From Marisa cornuarietis (Eukaryota > Mollusca > Gastropoda > Architaenioglossa > Ampullariidae): a DNA stretch of 64,000 nucleotides. The stretch is from positions 3,559,501 to 3,623,500 of the forward strand of contig SMMW01000524.1 of NCBI GenBank assembly GCA_004794655.1. Direction: 5' to 3'. The notes beneath the pieces were generated by a model. The model was given only the letters and a program-made list of their open reading frames with translations. It was not told the DNA's origin and ran no database searches. Below are positions 10,080-22,800 of the stretch, piece after piece. Both the position numbers and the translations under genes were made by a program. How positions within the stretch are numbered: position 1 is the first letter of the stretch; each line of letters opens with the position of its first letter.

Positions 10080-12655
10080 ATGACTAGCATTAAGATTTGC
10101 TCTGTGAATTGTCAGGGACTGGGTAACTTACAGAAAAGGAAAGATGTATTTAACTATATTAGACAAAAAAATTATTCAATATATTTCCTACAAGATACAC
10201 ATTTTTACCCTAAGCAAGATAGGTATATTAGATCTGAATGGGGGTATACATGCCTTTTTGCATCCAATAATACCTCCTCTAGAGATTTTGGAATTCTATT
10301 TAAAAATAATTTTGAATTTAAAGTTAAGAAAGTGTGTAAGGATGAGAAAGGAGATTATATTTTGGCAGTAATAGAATTTATGAGCGAGAACTTCTTACTA
10401 GTCAACATTTATGGACCTAATAAAGATACCCCAGAATTTTATGTGAAATTAGAACGTTTAATTCAAGATATGCAGATTAGTAAAGTTATAACAGGGGGCG
10501 ACTGGAATCTAGTTATGGACCCTAACATTGATTACCATAATTACAAACATATAAATAATCCGAAAGCCTGGGGAAGAGTAGAAACACTAATAGACAACTT
10601 AGAACTAATAGATATATGGAGACATCTTAATCCAGAAATAAAGCGATACACCTGGAGAAGAACCAACCCTTTACAACAAAGTAGGCTGGACATTTTTCTT
10701 ATTTCAGAATCTTTACTTCAATATGTAGCTGAGGCAGATATTGAATTTGGATATAGAAAAGACCACTCAATGGTTACTCTTACTCTTCAGTTTAGGGATA
10801 AAATAGCACCTCACACTTTATGGAAGTTTAATTCCTCCCTCCTTAAGGATACTCAGTATGTTAAGGAAGTACATGAGACTATTGACAGAGTTGTAGAACA
10901 GTATGCTGCACTCCCTTATAATAGAAACAGTTTATCTGAGGTTACAGTACAGGACCTACAATTAACAATACCAGACAAAATGTTTTTAGATATACTACTT
11001 ATGGAAATTAGAGGGAAAAGTATAGCCTATTCAACAATGAAAAAAAGCATCCGAGTTAGAAAGGAACTTAGAAAAGGAAATTAAAGAGCTAGAAAATGAA
11101 CAAAATAAAAATAACTCAGTCTTGAAAAGGTTGGAGGAAAAAGAAATGGAATTAAGATCCCTTAGAGAAAAGAAAATGGAGGGCATCATAGTACGGGCAA
11201 AGGCAAGATGGTTGGCAGAGGGAGAAAAAATGAGTAAATACTTTTGTAACCTCGAGAAAAGAAACTATGTCAATAAAAGAATTATGAAACTCACTAAAGA
11301 TGATGGAAGTTGTACTACAGATGCAGAGGAAATAAGGAATAAGACTAAATTATTTTTTGAAAGGCTATATCAAAAGGGAGAAGTAGACCAGTGTGAAATA
11401 GAGGAGCTAGTTAACGAAATTCCTAGACTGCCCGTCATGGTGGCAGAAGCTCTTGAAGGTGAAATAACCATAGAAGAAGCAGGAGATGTCCTCAAGAATA
11501 TGAAAAATGGGAAAAGTCCAGGAACCGATGGGTTTACAGCAGAATTTTTTAAGTTTTTCTGGAAGAAATTAGGGTCATTTATCATAAGGTCACTCAACGA
11601 GGCCTTCTGAGATGGGGAACTTTCACATCCCCAGAAGGAAGGCCTCATTACTTGTCTATCTAAGGGGGACAAGGCTAGAGAATTTATTAAAAACTGGAGG
11701 CCGATATCGCTCTAAAACGTTGTCTATAAAATAGGTTCAAAATGTATAGCCACACGTATTAAAAAAGTACTACTATTACTGCTCGCGGATGACCAAACAG
11801 GATATATGGCTAATAGATACATTGGGGACAATATTAGATTTATATATGACCTGATAGTATACCTCGACCACAAAAATTTACCAGTTTTACTGCTTAGTTT
11901 GGATTTTGAGAAAGCGTTTGATACCATAGACTGGTCCTTTATGCACAAAGTATTAAAGACATTTGGATTTGGGACTGATATCTGTAACTGGATAAAAACA
12001 TTCTACCAAAACATCAAGTCAGCTGTTATGGTTAATGGAAGAATATCAGATTGGTTCGAAATAAAACGTGGATGTAGGCAAGGTGACCCAATATCGCCGT
12101 ACCTATTCATACTTTGTGCTGAAGTCTTAGCAGTAATGATAAGGAAGAATGTTAATATAAAAGGTATTAGAATAAATCAAAAGGAACACAAAATATTACA
12201 GTTTGCCGACGACACACAAATCTTTATGGAGGGTGACGAATAATCTTTTAACAACACTTTGGTTACATTGGATAAATACAGTAGAATGTCAGGACGGCAA
12301 ATAAATTTTGAAAAAACAGAAGCTATCTGGTTAGGTAATAGGAAAAATTCCCCCATAAAATATGCCCCACACCTAAAGTTTAAATGGAACCCAGCAGAAT
12401 TTAAAGTATTAGGGATATGGCTAAGCACTAAATTAGAAACATGTTACACTCTTAACTTTAAGGAAAAATATGTTGAAACAAGAAATTTAATGAAATCCTG
12501 GCTTAAAAGAGCTATTACACCAATGGGAAGAGTGGCTGTGCTAAAATCATTAATACTATCTAAATTACTTTATTTATGGATACTGCTGCCCAACCCGCCT
12601 ATCCAAGATATACAAGAACTGCAAAAGCAATGCTTTAGCTTTGTGTGGGTGTCAG

Positions 12656-12672
12656 GGAAATGCACCCTGACA
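12656..12672 (+). repeat. Target-site duplication, left copy (nested insertion)
   Basis: 'ggaaatgcaccctgaca' is repeated exactly at 13546-13562. The 17-bp direct repeat brackets the sequence that interrupts L1 ORF2. Confidence 0.85.
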
Positions 12673-13545
12673 TGTAAACAAAAGGAAGTTTGCTCTCCTG
12701 GGGATGATGGCGGGAAAGAAATAAAGATGGGGGAAGCATTACGAGTGAGACAAGTGCGCAGAGGAGAACAAATGACTGTGTGGTCGGTACCTTTCTGTAT
12801 ATAACAGTTCTGTGAGGAGATATCTGTGTGGAAAGCCGCTGTAACGTAGCATGTGATTTTAATCCATAAAATGTATTGGGAAGCGACTATGTGGACTTTC
12901 GCTAACTTTTGCCCACTGTGTGGTTTTTACATTTGACCTTCACTGGAAGCGACTGTGTGGTCTGTCAATAACTCTTAACTGTTATGTGAATTTTTCATTC
13001 ATCCCTCGATCCTTAATAGCAACTGTGTGGTTTTTCGCTGACCCCTGACTGCTGTGTGGACCTTACCTGCTTATCAGAAGTGACGGTGTGGATTTTTTTT
13101 TGTTGGCTTAACTTTTATTCGATTCGCTGTAAAGCAACTGTGTGTGGCTTTCATCGGATACCAGATTACTGTGTGTTAGTCTTAATTCTCTTCGTAACAT
13201 ATCCAAGACATATGGGAGAATCTGGGTGGATGTTTAACTGACTTTTTATAACTAAGATTTAGTACTTTTCTTTAATTTAGATGTTAATATGTATTGCATT
13301 TACCATAGCCCAGGCGTTCATGTGCTGATAGTTTTTGCTTTGTGCTAGTCAGGCGTCCTTGACCCCTCGGGCTTTGAGTTGTGCATGTGTGTGTGATGTT
13401 TTGCTGTGATCTTAGAAAATTATAACCCTTGTCTGGACAGCCTTAAGGCAATTGTTTGTGTTTTGTATTAAGAACGCCGTAGTGACTCTGTGTGTGTGTG
13501 TGCGTGTGAGTGTGAACGACACGGCCAGAGTTCCTAACATTTATA
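12673..13545. mobile_element. Non-autonomous insertion inside L1 ORF2
   Basis: 873 bp between the 17-bp direct repeats, with no matching terminal inverted repeats and no coding capacity. Its centre (about 12880-13150) has degenerate tandem units carrying 'gaagcgactgtgtggt' and 'gcaactgtgtggtttttcgctgac'. The 3' part ends in a TG-rich run. The long target duplication suggests mobilisation by a LINE-type machinery. The family is not recognised. Confidence 0.7.
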
Positions 13546-13562
13546 GGAAATGCACCCTGACA
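13546..13562 (+). repeat. Target-site duplication, right copy (nested insertion)
   Basis: Exact copy of 12656-12672. After it L1 ORF2 resumes at the homologous position, with an additional 1-nt frameshift. Confidence 0.85.
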
Positions 13563-15415
13563 GTGGGATGGAAAACCTGATCAAATAAACAGAACAGTTG
13601 TAGTGAAAACTGTTCGTAATGGTGGCTTAAGCATACCTAACATTTATCAGTATATAAAAGCGCTAAAGTTAATATGGATTAAAAAGCTAAATGTCACTAA
13701 ACACCAATGGAAAGAGGTTGTGATAAAGATATATCCAAAACTCATAAATCTAGATAAATATGACCAAAATATGTACCATGACACTCAACATAAAAATAAC
13801 TTCTGGAAAGATGTATTAAATGCCTATAAGGAATTCTATTATTGTGTTAAGCCAGAAACATCAGAGGAGGTGATGGCAGAACCAATACACTTTAACAGTA
13901 GATTTCAGCTTGACAAAAAGATTATTTTCTTCAAAAACTGGGTTAGTAGGGGTTTATATAGCATTCATCATTTTTATAATGAATCTGAAGTAGTTTTGTC
14001 CTTGGGTGAAATTAATGCCAAGTATGGAACCACAGTAGACATAGTTACATACATGGCATGTGCTAAAATAATTAAAAAATTTATTCAGTCAATGGGCATT
14101 ACAATTAGGAACAACACTGCTCTAGAAACACCAAAAACTATTAAACTAATCAATTCCATAAAGAAAGGGGCCAAATATTATTACGAAATATTGACAGAAA
14201 GCACAATCAGGCCCAAATGTTGTGATAAGTGGGAACACAAAATGGGTGCCCAATTACCCTGGAAAATAATCTTTTCAAAGATTCAAGGAATAAAAGATAT
14301 CAAACTGAGATGGTTTCAATGCAGAATTACCCATAGAATTCTAGGTAAAAACTCCCTGGCAGAATATATGGGGCTAGAAGTTAGTAATAAATTTACTTTC
14401 TGTGGCAATCAAAGGGAGACAATTGAACATCTATTTTGGCGCTGTAATGTAACCAAACTATTTTGGACAAGTCTAAAAAAGGCAATAAGGGAAAAATGCT
14501 CTAATAATAATAAATTAACACTTAACGAATCTGTAATACTATTCGGATATGAAGCAGAATGTTAATTGGATAATACGTTAGAGAATATATTAATAGAAGC
14601 AAAGTTCTTTATCTATAAATGTAAAGTAGAGAAGAAACAACCAGGCTTAAGAGTTTTTATTCTGCAACTAAATAGAAAATACAAGACTGAGAAATTCAAC
14701 GCACTTGTTAACATGAAATTACGGGAATTTATAATGCACTGGTCTGATTATATGAATCTTATAAGTTTAGCTGGAATTATGTAACTTCACATATTCTAGA
14801 AAACACATAAATGAAGAAGGCATCTCTCCAAGTATGCAGAATATTTTTATGTTAATATATCGAACTGGTGGAAAGGATAATGAAGAATAAGTGGTTAAAA
14901 CTTTTATATGTATGAAAATAAACTGACCACTTCCTGTGGATCAGGAACAATTGTACATTGTGTGCTTGTGGATCACAACTATATTACCAATGTAAGTAGG
15001 TACAGCGTTTTGTAATAGTACATGAGGGCATTGTCTTTTTTTCCTTTCTCTAGTTTTTTTGCACATATTTAGAGGTTTTAATATGTGTATGTTATATATA
15101 TATATATACCAATTTGATTTCATTTCCTCCATTGTAAATGATCAGGGTGTAACTTATTGATCCTATAATTGTCATGTAAACCAGGAACAGTTGTGTGTTT
15201 GTGCAGCGTTTTTAGGTACAGCTTTGTGTAATGCTACATGTGGAGACTTTCTTCTTGTCCCTCTCTCTCTTCTCTCTCTTTACTCTCTAATTTTCAATAT
15301 GGATATGAAACACTCTATATTTATATTTTCTACCTCTAGTATGGATTTAAGAATGAAAGAGGTGTTTGAATTGTGAATTTTAATACGGAAAAAAATTAAT
15401 TGAATTGAAAAAAAA

Positions 15416-15430
15416 AGAAATTTGTGTTTC
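15416..15430 (+). repeat. Target-site duplication, right copy (L1 element)
   Basis: Exact 15-bp copy of 7569-7583, directly after the A-rich 3' end of the L1. Confidence 0.8.
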
Positions 15431-16790
15431 TGTAGAAATGTTTTAATAGCCGAGTGTCATAAACACGGTCATACAGTTTTTTCGTACAAAATACCTAAAC
15501 GATTACCTTGTAATGTACAGGGGTGGTATAGTATGGAGGAGGTTTACTGTGTCTTTATTTTAGACATCAGCAACCATGTTTCGGAAAAGACTGAAGACTC
15601 ATTTGTTTACTTAAGACAGACTTAAACAACCTCGTCAATATGGAAGTGATTAAAATCGGTAAGAAATACAAACGACGATCGACTGTAAGAAGGACATGTA
15701 AAAAAATGTTGAAGGGAAGTAATTTTGCAACATACCGAAGTAGTTCCTAATTACTTACTCCCCTTAGAGGCGAGGTTATATCAGTCAACAAACGATACTT
15801 ATCTTCTACTGCTATTAATAAATTGCGATATCTGTAACGTGTGATATCCCTCGTGAAGGAATCCGCTCTCAGCGAATGAGAAAATTAAGGTCAAGACTCT
15901 ATATTATTACACAGAGGTAGGGGTATTGAGATATTAAGAAAATGTATATTTTCACACACATTCCTTTCATTATATGCAATCTCTATCACCAAAACCTACA
16001 CACAAAGGTAATTTCGTAACAGATAATACATTTAATTTACTATCTCACTCACTTGTTTTTTCTAGCTATTTATAGCATATCACTTGCCACTGCATATATA
16101 AGCAAGTAATTCACATGTAAACAACGATAAACGTTTGAGGGGATCTTTCTGCCTCTTCCTCTCATTTTTACATAAATCACAGATATGCACACTCACTCAC
16201 TCACTCACTCACTCACTCACTCACTCACTCACTCACTCACTCACTCATATCTGCTAATATATAAATATATAATCCCCTCCCACACACAAATGCACAATCT
16301 TCTAGGTCACCGTCCTAAGTAATGACAAAAACAAGACCTGCATACGAAGAACCAAAGAATGAAACAGAGTATTAATACAGTAATAAAAGACAAAGACGAA
16401 AGACACAAAGAGGAATTGGTAGACAAACAGTGATGACTGAGACAGTGAGTCACATTCATCTACGCAGAGAGAGATAGAGAAAGGAGGGCGGACTCGCCAT
16501 TACACGGTATAGAAGTAGGAAAACGAATTTATATTTATGGACCATCCTTATGAGGACTTTTGTTAGTAGTGATCATGGAAAAGACTGTTTTACTGCACGT
16601 TTAAAGGGTTCCATGGTGGGTAAGTGAAGGAAATTAAAGAGGGCAAGTTCCACTGGTTTTTTTTGCACGGTGACTAAAATCCGTGAGTATATGCTGTTCT
16701 GCTGGTGACAGAAATAGTCTGCGGTCGTCAGACGAAGAGTGGAGCAATGAGTTATTATAATCAAGTCTAGATCAAATAAATGACAGGAAT
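15431..16790. other. Non-coding stretch after the L1
   Basis: Intergenic or intronic DNA with an (ACTC)n run. A short piece at 15560-15610 can be read as FRKRLKTHLFT, and the opposite strand at 16573-16764 as TMEPFKRAVKQSF. Both resemble the last residues of LINE polymerases but are too short to assign. No further nAChR exon was found. Confidence 0.4.
16191..16247. repeat. (ACTC)n microsatellite
   Basis: Tetranucleotide run of the same motif as at 43551-43670 and, inverted, 54415-54506. Confidence 0.95.
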
Positions 16791-16799
16791 ATTATCCGC

Positions 16800-18455
16800 A
16801 TGTGTATAGTATGTGTATGTTGAATTCCCGCATTACATGCCATAGCCCCTCGTGCCATACTCTGTCAAATGCCTTTTTAAAGTCAATGAAGTTGTGGTAA
16901 AGGTCCCGCTGATGCTGAAGATGCTTTTCTATAAGAAGACGACAGTTGAAGATCTGCTCAACTGTGCTTCTACGTGGTCTGAAGCCAGCCTGTTCTTCTA
17001 TTAGCAGCTCTTCTGCGGTGGTTCTGATGCGGTTCTGTACGACCTTCAGCATTACTTTGCTTGGGTGACTGATAAGGCTTATGGTTCTTTAGTTCTGGCA
17101 CTGTTTACTGTTTCTTTTCTTTGGGATGGGTATGATTAGTGACTGCGTCCATTCTCTGGTTCATTCCTTGCGCTCCCAGACTCTTTGGCACAGTATAGTT
17201 GGGGACATTTAGTTTCTTCCCCACCCTGCTTGAGCAGCTCAGCTGGTACATTATCAACGCCTGGCGACTCTCCCCCCTTCAAACTATGTACAGCTCTTTC
17301 GAACTCTTCCCCTAGGACTGGTAGGTCTGCAGGCTCGCTGTCTCTAGTCTGGTTGTTTTGGAGAATGCTGGTGTTGGTCTTCAGCTGGGAGTTGTACAGG
17401 TGCTTGCAGTATTCTGTCCATCTGTGAGAAGATGACCATTAATCTTCTGCTGGTCTCTCTTAGTGAGGGTCTTTAGAAGTTGATAGGCCTTTTTGTTGTC
17501 ACCTCTTGCCATTCCATCGTCTATGTCCCGGCACTGATTCTCGATCCAGCTCTCCCTAGCTGCCTTTATCCCTTTCTTAATGGCACAGTTCACTTCTTTG
17601 TATTTGGTGGCTGCTTCTGGTTTGCTTTTCTTTTCTCTCTTCAAGGCCCCCCTTTGGTCACAGAGGTCTAGGATGTCGTTCGTGACCCATGGCTGTTTCT
17701 TATTCCTATCTCGCCCTAGAACCTCCTGGGCTGTCGACAGTAGCACCTCTTTGATGTTTCCAGCGAGGGTGTCTACATCACAGTCCACCAGGTTCAGTGC
17801 GCCAAATTTTCCGCCAACCGTGGCCTTGAAGACTTCTGCAATCTTTGGGTCCTGCAGCTTCTCCAGATCAAAGCGAATTCGGGGAGTGTTTGAGAGTCGC
17901 TTCGCTTTCAGCCTTAGTTTTAGGTTCGCTAGAACAAGGTCATGGTCGCTGCCTTGTCAGCGCCTGGGTACGTCCTTGTCTTGGCCCTGTTGATGCTGGA
18001 TTTCAAGAGTCTCGGCAGTAGGATATAGTCGATCTGATTATGAACCAATCCGTCTGGTGAGTGGCGCGTGGCCGTCCTTGATTTCTTGTGTGGATATAAG
18101 GTGTTGCCTGAGGTGAGTCTCTGGCTCTGTGCAAACTCTAGGAGTCTGATGCCCCTGTCGTTGGTTTCACCAAAGCCAAATTTTCCCACCGTTCCTGCCC
18201 ATTGCTGGTAGGCGTCTGGGCCAACCTTGGCGTTCCAGTCTCCGAGCACAACCAGGATGTCCTTTTTCGGAACTGCCTTCACAACCTTGTCAAGTTGTTG
18301 GTAGAATTCTTCCACTTCGTTGTCTCCATGTGTGGAAGTTGGAGCGTATACTTGGACAATGGTGACATTATGGGGCTTAGCTGAGACATGAATGGAGATC
18401 AGCCGGCTGGATACGGGTGTACAGTTGATGATGGCCCCGGCCACCTTCCTGTGCA
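16800..18455 (-). mobile_element. RTE-type LINE fragment, truncated at both ends
   Basis: Reading right to left, the endonuclease part (18455-17930) shows VQVYAPTSTHGDNEVEEFY, VVLGDWNAKVG and NQIDYILL. A frameshift near 17945 moves the SDHDLVL motif to another frame. The linker follows (17788-17381). After another frameshift the RT start carries GESPGVDNVPAELLKQGG, a PIPKK motif, then AGFRPRRSTVEQIFN and FIDFKKAFDRVWHEGLW. It stops at about 16800, before the catalytic YADD, and lacks the endonuclease N-terminus. It is a dead internal fragment. It abuts the direct duplication that starts near 18465. Confidence 0.8.
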
Positions 18456-18464
18456 AGAGAAAGG

Positions 18465-20600
18465 TCAAGAGATCAAAAGAGATATAAACAACGGACATGA
18501 TCCAAAGTTAACTTTAAAACTAGCTCTGATGCAGCGCTACTGTACAATTGCTAAGGACAATGAAATCAGATTTATAACTAATATCAGTGCGGTAGCTCGC
18601 GTAGCTAATAGTGTTTGATAAAGTTTGGTACAAAAAGCACTCCCGTGCTTTTATCCTTCTTTCATTGTTTTGATTTTTCGTTCGAAATCTTTAAATAATT
18701 AGAGAAAAATTCCATAAGCATAACACTTCATCAGTGATAGACTCACAAACTCGCATTTTGTAGATAAAGTTGATTTCAAAGTAACAACTAACTATGCGAC
18801 CTCACATGTAGTCTTACAGGCTGAATAGTAAGGCACAGGAGACCAGCACTCACAGAAATTTATAGTTAACAAGAATGGTGAAATTTCACCGTAGAATCAT
18901 CTTCAGAGCTCGTTTGAGCTTTGAGGCTTCATGAGAAAAGTAATAAAGTAATAGTGCGACAAATAATAAAAATAGAAAGAAAACACTTTTATCCAATTTG
19001 AAAAATTATTCAAAAAACAAGAAGCTCGTATCGCCAAGTTTGTGCATTGACTGGCTGGTAGGGGCATAATACATTCATTCATTCAAACTCTGTCTCTTAT
19101 AACCCTGCTCTGCCTGTTCGATGGGAGTTAATAGAAGGAACCGTTTTGTCAATCTATCCTTTCAGTAATTTAAATTTTAAAACAAAACAAAACGTTTTTT
19201 TTGCTAGTTCACTATTTTCTCTCTCTTTTCTTTTATTCGTTTTTTTTTCTTTCTATTTACGCTCTACCTTTTTTTTCTCTCGGAAGTAAGTTTTGTACTT
19301 GCAAGATAAGAAGCTTAATGTCGAGAACAGCCATGTTAGCTATCCGTGTGCCGGTACATAATCTCGATGGTATCCCCCCACATTCTCTCTCTCTCTTTGA
19401 CTATTAATCTTCTATCCCAAAACTTTCATATAAATCACTTATGTATCCAGCAAACGGTGGCGTATGTTTCCGCCTGAAGCTCGGTGGGAGGGTTTCTTAG
19501 TCATGGTAAGTTTTCTTTATTTATGAGTCATACACTTACATCTGTCGCGTTAATGGCTGTCCTACTAACTGTCACCGGGAAACGTTGCTGAATTCTACTG
19601 CGAGAGCCATTGAGCAGCCATAGCCACCACTGACATACCGATAAGACTTAAATACTCTAAGAGTTTAGATAACGTGTGAAGCTTAATTTTTTCTGAGGAC
19701 CACAGCCATTTGTTCTTAATGCATTTACATCGACTCGGGCAAATACTCTGCATCCCGACAGATTCATTATCTGAAAATAACGAGTTAAACCACAGCTCGG
19801 GTGTTCTAACCGTCGATTAGCAAATTATTCGAGAAAATCAATGATTTCACTAGAGTCAGTATAAGAAGCTTATTTGCTTGAATCACCTATTTGAAGACCA
19901 TTTTGATTAATATTTCTGCCGTAAGATTTTTTTCAACTAAGCCATTTATTACGATTAACTTTATTGGTTTTGTCATAAACCTTTGATTTGCAGGTTTTAA
20001 GGAGCACTTTTACAATACTTGACATTTTAGAATGTGTGCATTTTACAAATACATGGCATTGCTATTTATTGCAGCCTACGAATGCCGCCATTTGGAAGTA
20101 AACAAATACAATAAATGTCAATGTTGATGTGACGCACAGTACTTCCTTAGCCAGCTGTGGAGTTGGGTTTCTGAGAAAGGTAAGGAAACGAAGGAGAGGA
20201 GATGGTCACCACCTTCACAAAAAGTTGTCCCCCCCCTACAGCCAGGGGGCATTCTTTTAACCTGTTAACGTCTAGTCACGTGCTGTTTACAAGTACTCAA
20301 TCTGTTTACACTGTTGCTAAATTGTAGAAACTAGCTAGCAGTGATCCTTCAATTATTATAGCCAAAGTGTTGGCTACATGTCAGACTACGGATACAGTAA
20401 AGAGAATCGATCTCGGGACAAGAGTAGCTATTAGCTTTAAATATTACCAACAGAGGTTCAAACAAGCTTAACCATCGTCTTAATGAACTAAAATAGCCGC
20501 TTGGGGATACAAATTTAGATAACAAAACACACAATGGCCAAAAAGCGATTTTTCTCTTTAATATTTGTTTTAAAATAAATGTAAAGGATAGTAGTCATTT
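18465..20600. repeat. Direct segmental duplication, copy 1
   Basis: The block matches 47785-49930 in the same orientation. Shared features are 'gagatataaa-aacggaca-gatccaaagttaa' at the left, the TTTTTCTCTC tract (19205 against 48545), 'ggcgtatgtttccgcctgaagctcggtgggaggg' (19458), and the 'gaggagatg-tcaccaccttcaa' region (20196 against 49506). Divergence is considerable, with many indels. No coding frame is shared. Confidence 0.75.
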
Positions 20601-22800
20601 TTTTTCTCTTGGAGGTTCGTATTAAATGTATATGCAATTGTTTGGTTAAAAATCAAAATGGCGCATAAAGCGATTATCTTTTAGATAATTTTTAAAGGTC
20701 TTTGACGTCATTAGTCTTGATGTCGTTACCGCAATTCATTCATTCCACCGTGTACGGCACCATTGATTAAATATGCTGTAGGCATTTCACTAAAATTAAT
20801 CAAAGGAACTGTTCAAGACAGGATTTTTAGTCTTGTGTGTAAATGCTAGTGTTGCAGGGGGCATGAACACATTCTCTTTTGATTGGGGAACAGCAAAATG
20901 TGAAAAACATTTATTTTGTAATTACAAAGGTCCTGATGTGCTAATTTCTTTCTTAGCGTTTGATTACCTTAATGGTGAATTTCGAGAAAAATTCTGCATT
21001 GAGACGTTTGTGGTATGTTACTTATGCTTGTAGGAGTTTGTACCTAAAATCTATTTCTTTGACTGCATTGGGGCGGATCTCTTGAGTGCGCTGGAAGCAG
21101 GTTGGGGAGAATTTTGCAAGTAATAGTTCCTGGATTTCTGTGCGAAAGGGTGTCCTTTTAAGTGAGACAGTTTCAGGTGGCAGTGCAAAAAGCTCTGTAG
21201 TGTTGCGGATATCTGTATTATAATGATGGGGATGAGAAGATGGAACACTAAAATCTTGATTTTGATAGATACACCCATAAAGTCCCCAACCTACCCTCAG
21301 GATGCGAGACGTGGATTTTAATTGCGGTAGTATGTATAAAGAAATACAAGAATTCTATACCATGTACCTGATAAATTGCTCCAAAACATACATAAGATGA
21401 ACCTAAAAATACAAGAACTGCACTCAATAAAGTACTTTTGGCTGGTCTGCGTCACCCTTTTATTGGTGTGGAATGTTGCAGTGTGCTGTAACAGTTACAC
21501 TTTTGTCATCTTGACGACTTGTGATGTGACCGTCATTCTTTTCTAACATTATTTTATTAACGTTAGTTCTTAGTAACATAAAGCTCTTCTTTTAATTGCT
21601 GGATATTTGAAATCAAATATAATAGCTTGGATTGACTGTCTAGTACATCGAATATATTAGCTGGATTGACCATCAGGTGCATAGAGCACAGCAAGTAGTA
21701 TAAATTAACTAATGGCGTGAATAAATAAACATTTTATCAATCTTATAAAACTGACTATATTTTTTCATCGTAAATTTTAAAACTTAGTAAAAAAAAAGAG
21801 AGAAAGATAAATAGTTTTCCTACTAGAACGATTTATTAATCAATTTACCAGTAAAATGATATATTTTGAATATTTCTAATGAAATTGTTTCCTATCAAAA
21901 ATATTTCATGTAGAAATAGCTGAAAATATTTGTAGAATTAGTAAACATATTGTAAATTAGTAAATCTGACTTAGTAACTCTTCTGTACATTGCTTGTGCA
22001 GAGCAATATTTTTAGATTTTATTCTATTATCCATCGATTCCTTATCTGAGGTTTAAAAATGTATAAAACTTTAATACAAAAGCGTTAGTCCTCGGTCAGC
22101 GATGCATGGTAACAGCGAGATAAATAACAACACTAAATAATACATATTTTTCCCCTTCTTGACTCAAATACGATCATTGATAAGGAAACCATGGTGACTA
22201 AAATGGACACAGACTGGTCATTTTTGTGTCTGATGTGCCTGTAGACTACATCGCAAATACTTCACCCTATCATAACTGTTTTCTTTAAGACGACGACACA
22301 AACAATAAACACTGCAAATGATCAGTGTTGTTGTTAATAAATCGTTTCCTCTCAAATAATATCATCATCATCATCATCATCATCAGTGAAATCTCTGAGA
22401 GCCTTTTCAGACATTTATATTAACATGGCTTCTTAACAACTCTTTCGCTTCTCTGCTGTTTACTATAAAAACAAAAAAAACATTGTGCGACAGTGTGTTT
22501 ATTTGTGCGAATGGATATATATGTATAAATGTTACCCTCACTAAAAAAAAACTGCAAAACACCTAAAGATAAATATCAATCAAGAGAATAAAGCTTCTTT
22601 AAAAATATTCTTTATTGCATAAAATAAAATACGATGATTACGACTAAAATCATTTTAATACAGCGTGTTAAGCTTTTATCTAGCAACCTATTTACACTAA
22701 TGACATATGGGAGGGGGTTAATATTAAGAAGAATTAAGGTAAAATGTAGATTAACATTTTAATTCTAACCATTCGCTGACAGCGTGATATTTTGAAGATA
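20600..22800. other. No gene seen
   Basis: AT-rich DNA with a short (ATC)n run at 22362-22385. The ORF at 20833-21033 has no recognisable domain and no splice-site support. Nothing else is supportable. Confidence 0.4.

Larger units (their letters stand above)
10080..14784 (+). pseudogene. L1-type ORF2 (endonuclease and reverse transcriptase), broken
   Basis: The first 335 codons are an APE-type endonuclease: SVNCQGLGN at the start, GGDWNLVMDP, SRLDIFLIS and the final DHSMVTL. A frameshift near 11040-11085 separates it from the RT. The RT runs in one frame from 11122 with GKSPGTDGFTAEF, NWRPISL, DFEKAFDTIDW, GCRQGDPISPYLF and the catalytic FADDTQIF. That frame is broken by TGA at 11608, TAA at 11713 and TAA at 12241. 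The nested insertion at 12673-13545 then splits it. The C-terminal part resumes at 13588 (VRNGGLSIPNI) and keeps a late C-x2-H-type region (TIEHLFWRCNV) but has another stop at 14563. Clearly inactive. Confidence 0.85.
7584..15415 (+). mobile_element. L1/Tx1-type non-LTR retrotransposon, nearly full length, inactive
   Basis: The element starts with a G-run (ggggggtgag) immediately after the left target-site duplication. It has a 351-bp 5' leader, an intact ORF1 (7935-9230), an 849-bp inter-ORF spacer, a broken ORF2 (10080-14784), and ends in an A-rich tail before the right duplication. Without the nested 873-bp insertion it is about 6.96 kb, a normal size for L1. Both ends are intact, so it was inserted complete and decayed in place. 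Confidence 0.8.

Noticed and set aside
15560..15625. LINE tail reading KTHLF
   Set aside because: Only about a dozen residues match. It is noted in the region description but is too short to list as an element.
20833..21033. 66-codon ORF rich in Cys and Phe
   Set aside because: No recognised motif, no conserved copy in the window and no splice context. A distant resemblance to the start of a module exon was not convincing.
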